Assembly: GCF_018736105.1 (NCBI RefSeq) | Contig: NZ_CP076135.1 | Span: 5,020,001 to 5,084,000 of the forward strand | Origin: Bradyrhizobium sediminis | Lineage (GTDB): Bacteria > Pseudomonadota > Alphaproteobacteria > Rhizobiales > Xanthobacteraceae | Length of the DNA stretch: 64,000 nucleotides | Direction of reading: 5' to 3' | In this document: positions 59,466-64,000 of the stretch, one piece after another | Layout of the letters: the number at the start of each line of letters is the position of its first letter | Position numbering within the stretch: position 1 is the stretch's first letter | Program-made: the position numbers and the translations under genes | Notes under the pieces: model-generated | What the model was told of the DNA's origin: nothing | Databases searched by the model: none | The model's input: only the letters and a program-made list of their open reading frames with translations

Positions 59466-60389
59466 CTAAGCACCGATCAGCTCCATCACCGCGGCCGCGA
59501 AGGCTTCGGGTTCTTCCTGCGGCAGGTTATGTCCCGCGCGCGAGATGACGCGGTGGCTGCGCGGGCCGGTGAACTTCGCCGCGCTCGCGCTGCCGTCGGT
59601 CGCGGGAGCGACGCCGTCGCCTTCTCCATCCAGCGTGATGGCCGGCACCGAAATCGCAGGCAGCGCCGCCAGCCGGCGTTGCATATCGGCATAATGCGGA
59701 TCGCCATCGGCGAGACCAAAACGATGGCGATAGCTGTGAATCACGACATCGACGTAATCGGGATTGTCGAACGCGGCCGCCGACCGCTCGAAGGTGGCAT
59801 CATCGAAGCGCCAGTTCGGTGACCATTGCTGCCACAGGATCCTCGCGATCTCGCGCCGGTTGGCGGCAAGCCCGGCCCGGCCGCGCTCGAGCTGGAAATA
59901 ATATTGATACCAGAGCGCAACCTCGCGCTCCGGCCTCATGGGAACCATGGCCCGGGCGATGTTCTGAATATTGTAGCTGTTGACCGAGACGAGGCCGATG
60001 CAGCGGTCCGGCCACAGCGCAGCGCCCACGCAGGCGGCGCGCCCGCCCCAGTCATAGCCGGCGAACACGGCGCGCCTAATGCCGAGCGCGTCCATCAGCG
60101 CGATCAGGTCGGCGCCAAGAGCGGCCTGCTCTCCGGAGCGCGGCGTCGATGGGTCGCGAAAACGGGTCGGCCCGTAGCCGCGCAGATAGGGAACGATGGT
60201 GCGGCAGCCCTTTGCGGCCAGCTGAGGCGCGACATCGACATAGGAATGGATGTCGTAGGGGAAGCCGTGCAGCAGCATCACCACCGGGCCGTCGGCAGGC
60301 CCCGCCTCAAAGTAAGCAATATCGAGAACACCGGCATCGATGTGATGCAGCGGCTCCAACCGCCGGGAAGAGGATGCGCGTGGCAACAT
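59466..60389 (-). CDS. Alpha/beta hydrolase, epoxide hydrolase/dehalogenase-like
   Basis: The 307-residue protein has the oxyanion motif HGFP (residues 41-44), the nucleophile elbow GYDWGG with D113 (aspartate nucleophile, as in epoxide hydrolases and haloalkane dehalogenases), and a catalytic histidine in SRAGHNLPQEEP near the C-terminus. The ATG at 60389 has AAGGAG just 3 bases upstream and fits the family start; a longer frame begins at 60452 without a ribosome site. Confidence 0.88.
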   Translation of the reverse strand: MLPRASSSRRLEPLHHIDAGVLDIAYFEAGPADGPVVMLLHGFPYDIHSYVDVAPQLAAKGCRTIVPYLRGYGPTRFRDPSTPRSGEQAALGADLIALMDALGIRRAVFAGYDWGGRAACVGAALWPDRCIGLVSVNSYNIQNIARAMVPMRPEREVALWYQYYFQLERGRAGLAANRREIARILWQQWSPNWRFDDATFERSAAAFDNPDYVDVVIHSYRHRFGLADGDPHYADMQRRLAALPAISVPAITLDGEGDGVAPATDGSASAAKFTGPRSHRVISRAGHNLPQEEPEAFAAAVMELIGA

Positions 60390-60675
60390 GAACTCCTTGG
60401 CTGCAACTCCCGTTGCGGCGCGCCGGCGCGCGTTTCGTCCGGGCTTCGCCATCCGGGTAGCTTAATCGCTTAACCGGCGCTGCGGCCAATCGGAAAACGC
60501 CAATGCGCATGCGAGAATTCCGGCGGGCGGCAATTCAGCCGAGACATCTGGTTCCCGTCTCTTGTTCCAGCTCCCGCCGCCGCCCGCATCAGCGGCCGAT
60601 GTGGATGCCGCCATGACGGCTGCCGGATTCGGCGATACAGTGCCGTTCCGGGCCCCCCTCGAGACAGGTCTTGCC

Positions 60676-61437
60676 ATGTTGCGATCCTTCCCTGTCGTCT
60701 TCGCCATACTGGGTTCGCTGCTGGCGCCGGCTGCCGCCCAGCAACCCCTGCGCAGCGAATGCCTGGCGATGGCCAATGCGCCGCCGCGCGCCACGCCGGT
60801 CAGTCTTCGCCGGATCGCGGCCAAGGCCGAAGAGGTCGCCATCACCTATGCCGGCCATTCGACCTACTACATCGAGACACCAGGCGGCGTGCGGATCGCG
60901 ACCGACTACAGCGGCGCCTACCGGACCGGCCGCTTGCCCGACGTCGTCACCATGAACCGCGCCCACAGCACGCATTATTCGCTGTTTCCCGACCGCGGCA
61001 TCCCGCATGTGCTGCACGGCTGGGGCGATGACGGCAAGCCAGCCTATGTCTCGCAACGCATCGGCGACGTCTATATCCGCAACGTGACGACCGACATCCG
61101 CCGCTATTACAGCGACGATTCCAGCGGCGAGATGATCCGGGACGGCAACTCGATCTTCATTTTCGAGGTCGCCGGCCTGTGCATCGGCCATCTCGGCCAC
61201 CTCCACCACAAGCTCGACGACAGCCATTTCGCCGCGATCGGCCGGCTCGACATCGTGATGGTGCCGATCGACGGCAGCTATACCATGTCGCTCGACGGCA
61301 TCTCCGACATCACGCGGCGGCTGCGCGCCTCCGTGGTGCTGCCGATGCACCGCTTCATGACCCCGCTCGACGACTTCATGCGCCGGATCGGCCAGCAGTT
61401 CGGGTTTGACGCGCCCCGCTTCGAACGATTTCCATAA
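60676..61437 (+). CDS. Exported MBL-fold hydrolase, UlaG-like
   Basis: The 253-residue protein has a signal peptide (MLRSFPVVFAILGSLLAPAAA). It follows the UlaG/lactonase-like form of the metallo-beta-lactamase fold: YAGHSTYYIET near the N-terminus, NRAHSTHYS, GHLGHLHH and MPIDG-like VPIDGSYT. Metal-binding histidines are present but the canonical HxHxDH is absent. It is followed by an amidohydrolase gene on the same strand after 20 bases. Substrate unknown. Confidence 0.82.
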   Translation: MLRSFPVVFAILGSLLAPAAAQQPLRSECLAMANAPPRATPVSLRRIAAKAEEVAITYAGHSTYYIETPGGVRIATDYSGAYRTGRLPDVVTMNRAHSTHYSLFPDRGIPHVLHGWGDDGKPAYVSQRIGDVYIRNVTTDIRRYYSDDSSGEMIRDGNSIFIFEVAGLCIGHLGHLHHKLDDSHFAAIGRLDIVMVPIDGSYTMSLDGISDITRRLRASVVLPMHRFMTPLDDFMRRIGQQFGFDAPRFERFP

Positions 61438-61457
61438 CAACAAAAACCGGGAGTGAA

Positions 61458-62513
61458 ATGATGGCCGCCAGCACCGCGCCCGCCTCGAAGAGCGGGCTGT
61501 TTGCCGATCCGCGCGAAGACTGGCTCGCGCAGCACACCGAGGAAGTCATCGACCCCCGGCGTCCGATCGTCGATCCGCACCATCATCTGTGGGACCGCGG
61601 CGGGTTGCGTTACATGCTGGAGGACATGGCGGCCGACATCGCCTCCGGCCACAACGTCGTCGCGACCGTCTATGTCGATTGCCGCTCGATGTACCGCGCC
61701 TCCGGCCCGGAGGCGTTTCGCCCGATCGGCGAGGTTGAATTCGCCAACGGCGTCGCGGCGATGAGCGCCAGCGGCGGCTTTGGTCCCGCCGCGATCTGCG
61801 CCGGCATCGTCAGCCACGCCAACCTGCTGCTTGGCGACGGCGCCAAGCCGGTGCTGGAGGCGGAAATCGCCGCCGGCAACGGCCGCTTCCGCGGCATCCG
61901 CCATTCCTCGGCGTGGGATGCGGAGCTTGAGGTCGCCGGCATGTACGCCAATCGCCCGAAAGGCCTGCTGCTCGATTCCACCTTCCGCAAGGGATTTGCC
62001 TGTCTGGCGCCGCTGGGCCTGAGTTTCGACGCCTGGCTGTTTCATCCGCAGATCTCCGAGCTGACCGATCTCGCCCGAGCCTTTCCCGACACCAGGATCG
62101 TGCTCGATCATTGCGGCGGGCCGGTCGGCGTCGGCCGTTTTGCCGGCAAGCGCGAGGAGACCTTTCCGGCGTGGAAGGCCTCGATCCGGGAAATCGCGAA
62201 ATGCCCGAACGTCTCGGTCAAGCTCGGCGGCCTCGCGATGTGCCTGCTCGGCTATGACTTTCACCTGCGGCCGAAGCCGCCGTCGTCGGAGGAGGCCGCC
62301 GCGGCCTGGCGTCCCTATATAGAGACGTGCATCGAGGCCTTCGGCCCCGACCGGGCGATGTTCGAGAGCAACTTCCCGCCTGACAAGGGCCAGTGCAGCT
62401 ATCAGGTGATCTTCAACGCCTTCAAGCGCATCGCCGCCCAATACAGCGAGGCCGAGAAGACTGCACTGTTCTCGAGGACGGCGGCGGAGTTTTACAAACT
62501 GAAACTCGGGTGA
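61458..62513 (+). CDS. Amidohydrolase family protein (PDC hydrolase/lactonase-like)
   Basis: The 351-residue protein has an HxH metal motif in VDPHHHLWD (residues about 38-46), a GIRHSSAWD segment, IVLDHCGGPVG, and a C-terminal FESNFPPDK. The pattern matches the 2-pyrone-4,6-dicarboxylate hydrolase and fuconolactonase relatives of the amidohydrolase 2 group. A lactone-type substrate is likely. The start is ATG 61458 (GGGAGTGAA upstream) or the next codon. It is probably co-transcribed with the MBL-fold gene. Confidence 0.88.
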   Translation: MMAASTAPASKSGLFADPREDWLAQHTEEVIDPRRPIVDPHHHLWDRGGLRYMLEDMAADIASGHNVVATVYVDCRSMYRASGPEAFRPIGEVEFANGVAAMSASGGFGPAAICAGIVSHANLLLGDGAKPVLEAEIAAGNGRFRGIRHSSAWDAELEVAGMYANRPKGLLLDSTFRKGFACLAPLGLSFDAWLFHPQISELTDLARAFPDTRIVLDHCGGPVGVGRFAGKREETFPAWKASIREIAKCPNVSVKLGGLAMCLLGYDFHLRPKPPSSEEAAAAWRPYIETCIEAFGPDRAMFESNFPPDKGQCSYQVIFNAFKRIAAQYSEAEKTALFSRTAAEFYKLKLG

Positions 62514-62591
62514 GCCACGCCTTCGGCGCAGACGCTCGCGCCGCAGTCGCCGGGACGCTTCGGCGACCGTCATCATCAGCCTTCGTGATCA

Positions 62592-64000
62592 TCAGGCTTG
62601 GCGATTCTTCTTCTTTTTCTTCTTTCCGAACGCGGCTTTCGCTGCAGGCGCGCCGGTATGCTGCGCCTGTCCGGCATGGGCCGGCCTGTCCCGGTGTCGC
62701 TTCTTCTCGAAACCGGGCTCCCTGGCAAATTCCGGCCCGCCCTGGCGATGAGGCTTGCCGTGCGGCTTCGGCTCTCGCTCCTCGCGGGGACGTTCGTTGC
62801 GGCGATCGCTGCGACCGCCCTCATGCGCCTCGCGCCGGGGATGCGAAGGCTTTTCCATCGGTGCCTGTGGCGCGCCTGCCAGCGGCTCGATGCGGATGTT
62901 GTCTTCCTTGTCGGGGCGCCTGATCATGGCGGCGAAGGATTCCGCGGCCCGTGCGGAAATCTCGAACTCGGTGGTGGTGTCCATGATGCGGATGGCGCCG
63001 ATGTCCTGCTTGTCGATGCCGCCGCGGCGGCAGATCATCGGCAGCAGCCAGCGCGCTTCCGCGTTCTTCCGCCGGCCGATGGCGGCGCGGAACCACACGC
63101 TGCCCTCCGCCATGCCGTGACGCGGCGACGATTTTCCCGGCTTCGGCCGCGGCGCGCCGGCGCGATCCTCGCCTCGCGACGGCGCGCGATCTCTTTCCCG
63201 GCCGCGATCGTCACGCGATCGGCCTCCGCCCTGGCCGGGATCGAGTATGTCCTCCGGCGAAGGCAGCCGCGCGCGATAGAGCCGCGCCAGCGCCGCTGCG
63301 ATATCCTCCGGCGTCCGCTCGGCGAGCATGGCCTGCGCCAGCACCAGGTCCTCGGCGGTGTTCTCCTCCGCGAACAGGGTGTCCTTCAGCATGCGCTCCT
63401 GATCGAGCTTGCGGATTTCTTCCGCCGTGGGAGCCGTGCCCCAGACGGCGTCGATGCCTGCGAGATTCAGCAGCAATTCCGCGCGCCGCTTGCGCGCCGG
63501 CGGCACCAGCAGCACGCTGACCCCCTTGCGGCCGGCACGGCCGGTGCGGCCGGAACGGTGCTGCATCACCTCCGGGTCGTTCGGCAGGTCGGAGTGAATG
63601 ACGAGGTCGAGATTCGGCAGGTCGATGCCGCGCGCCGCCACGTCGGTGGCGACGCAGACGCGCGCGCGTCCGTCCCGCAACGCCTGCAACGCTTGGGTTC
63701 GCTCGTTCTGCGTCAATTCGCCCGACAGCGCGACCACGGAGAACCCGCGCTCCAGCAGCGTCGCCTGCAGATGCCGCACCGCGTTCCGGGTGTTGCAGAA
63801 CACCAGCGCGCTCGGCGATTCGAAGAAGCGCAGCACGTTGACGACCGCGTGCTCGACATCGCCCGGGACGATCCGGATGGCGCGGTACTCGATATCGGCA
63901 TGGCCGCCTTCGTCGCCCGCGACCTCGACGCGAAAGGCGTCGCGTTGATACTGCTTGGCCAGCGCGATGATGCCGCGCGGCAGGGTCGCCGAGAACAGCA
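62592..64000 (-). CDS. DEAD-box RNA helicase with DbpA RNA-binding domain (5' end outside window)
   Basis: The frame is open to the window edge. It starts inside motif III (FSATLP), then the helicase C domain with VFCNTRNAV, VATDVAARGIDLPNLDLVI and HRSGRTGRAG. A DbpA-type RNA-binding domain (GSVWFRAAIG...IRIMDTTTEFEIS) follows, and the C-terminus is long, basic and low-complexity, ending in GKKKKKKNRQA. DEAD-box helicases of this type act in ribosome assembly or cold adaptation. The N-terminal ATPase half (motifs Q, I, Ia, II) lies beyond the window. Confidence 0.92.
   Translation of the reverse strand, partial: LFSATLPRGIIALAKQYQRDAFRVEVAGDEGGHADIEYRAIRIVPGDVEHAVVNVLRFFESPSALVFCNTRNAVRHLQATLLERGFSVVALSGELTQNERTQALQALRDGRARVCVATDVAARGIDLPNLDLVIHSDLPNDPEVMQHRSGRTGRAGRKGVSVLLVPPARKRRAELLLNLAGIDAVWGTAPTAEEIRKLDQERMLKDTLFAEENTAEDLVLAQAMLAERTPEDIAAALARLYRARLPSPEDILDPGQGGGRSRDDRGRERDRAPSRGEDRAGAPRPKPGKSSPRHGMAEGSVWFRAAIGRRKNAEARWLLPMICRRGGIDKQDIGAIRIMDTTTEFEISARAAESFAAMIRRPDKEDNIRIEPLAGAPQAPMEKPSHPRREAHEGGRSDRRNERPREEREPKPHGKPHRQGGPEFAREPGFEKKRHRDRPAHAGQAQHTGAPAAKAAFGKKKKKKNRQA

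Overview
The window is GC-rich, densely coded DNA from an alphaproteobacterium, most likely Bradyrhizobium or a close relative (Rhodopseudomonas, Afipia). This rests on the catabolic gene content (amidohydrolases, acyl-CoA enzymes, many ABC transporters, LysR regulators), the frequent stop/start overlaps, and families of palindromic intergenic repeats that I associate with that group. No rRNA, tRNA, CRISPR, transposase or phage gene was recognised. Genes run off both ends: an acyl-CoA dehydrogenase on the left and a DEAD-box RNA helicase on the right.

0-17.6 kb is catabolic and housekeeping. It holds an acyl-CoA dehydrogenase divergent from a GST-like gene, an atypical SDR and an enoyl-CoA hydratase relative. 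A LysR-tcuA-tcuB tricarballylate oxidation unit follows, then about 0.9 kb of repeat-rich non-coding DNA, an L,D-transpeptidase and a fatty-acid desaturase. Next come a GIY-YIG nuclease gene enclosed in a 42-bp inverted repeat, an amidohydrolase/Rieske operon, a metallo-beta-lactamase-fold protein and a CinA-type amidohydrolase.

17.7-23.2 kb holds a type I secretion pair (inner-membrane ABC exporter and HlyD-like adaptor), a thioesterase divergent from a LysR regulator, and a small GlsB/YeaQ membrane protein.

23.2-32.4 kb is a peptide-type ABC transporter locus. One strand encodes a binding protein, two permeases, two ATPases, an amidase and a small AtzG-like partner of the amidase. A second, paralogous binding protein is divergent. 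The divergent intergenic region carries two opposed sequences with exact sigma-54 (-24/-12) geometry, which suggests nitrogen-responsive scavenging.

32.5-46.6 kb is the most unusual part. A 3,029-residue secreted protein (FecR domain, PD40/TolB-like propeller repeats, cadherin-like domains, many RTX calcium-binding repeats) is followed on the same strand by a CHASE2-class III nucleotide cyclase. A LapG-like transglutaminase-fold cysteine protease is divergent from it, followed by a protein with two LprI-like segments. The type I exporter at 17.7-20.8 kb is a plausible secretion route. The protein has an alanine-rich LapG-type motif (AAAAG) near residue 105. This suggests an adhesin retention/release system in which a cyclase sits where a c-di-GMP receptor would be expected.

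46.8-64 kb carries a PQQ-dependent alcohol dehydrogenase with a fused cytochrome c domain, a branched-chain-type ABC transporter locus (binding protein, LivHMGF) that includes an acyl-CoA ligase, and a two-gene ABC exporter. A VapBC toxin-antitoxin pair with a repeated operator-like sequence, an alpha/beta hydrolase, an UlaG-like metallo-hydrolase, an amidohydrolase and the helicase complete it.
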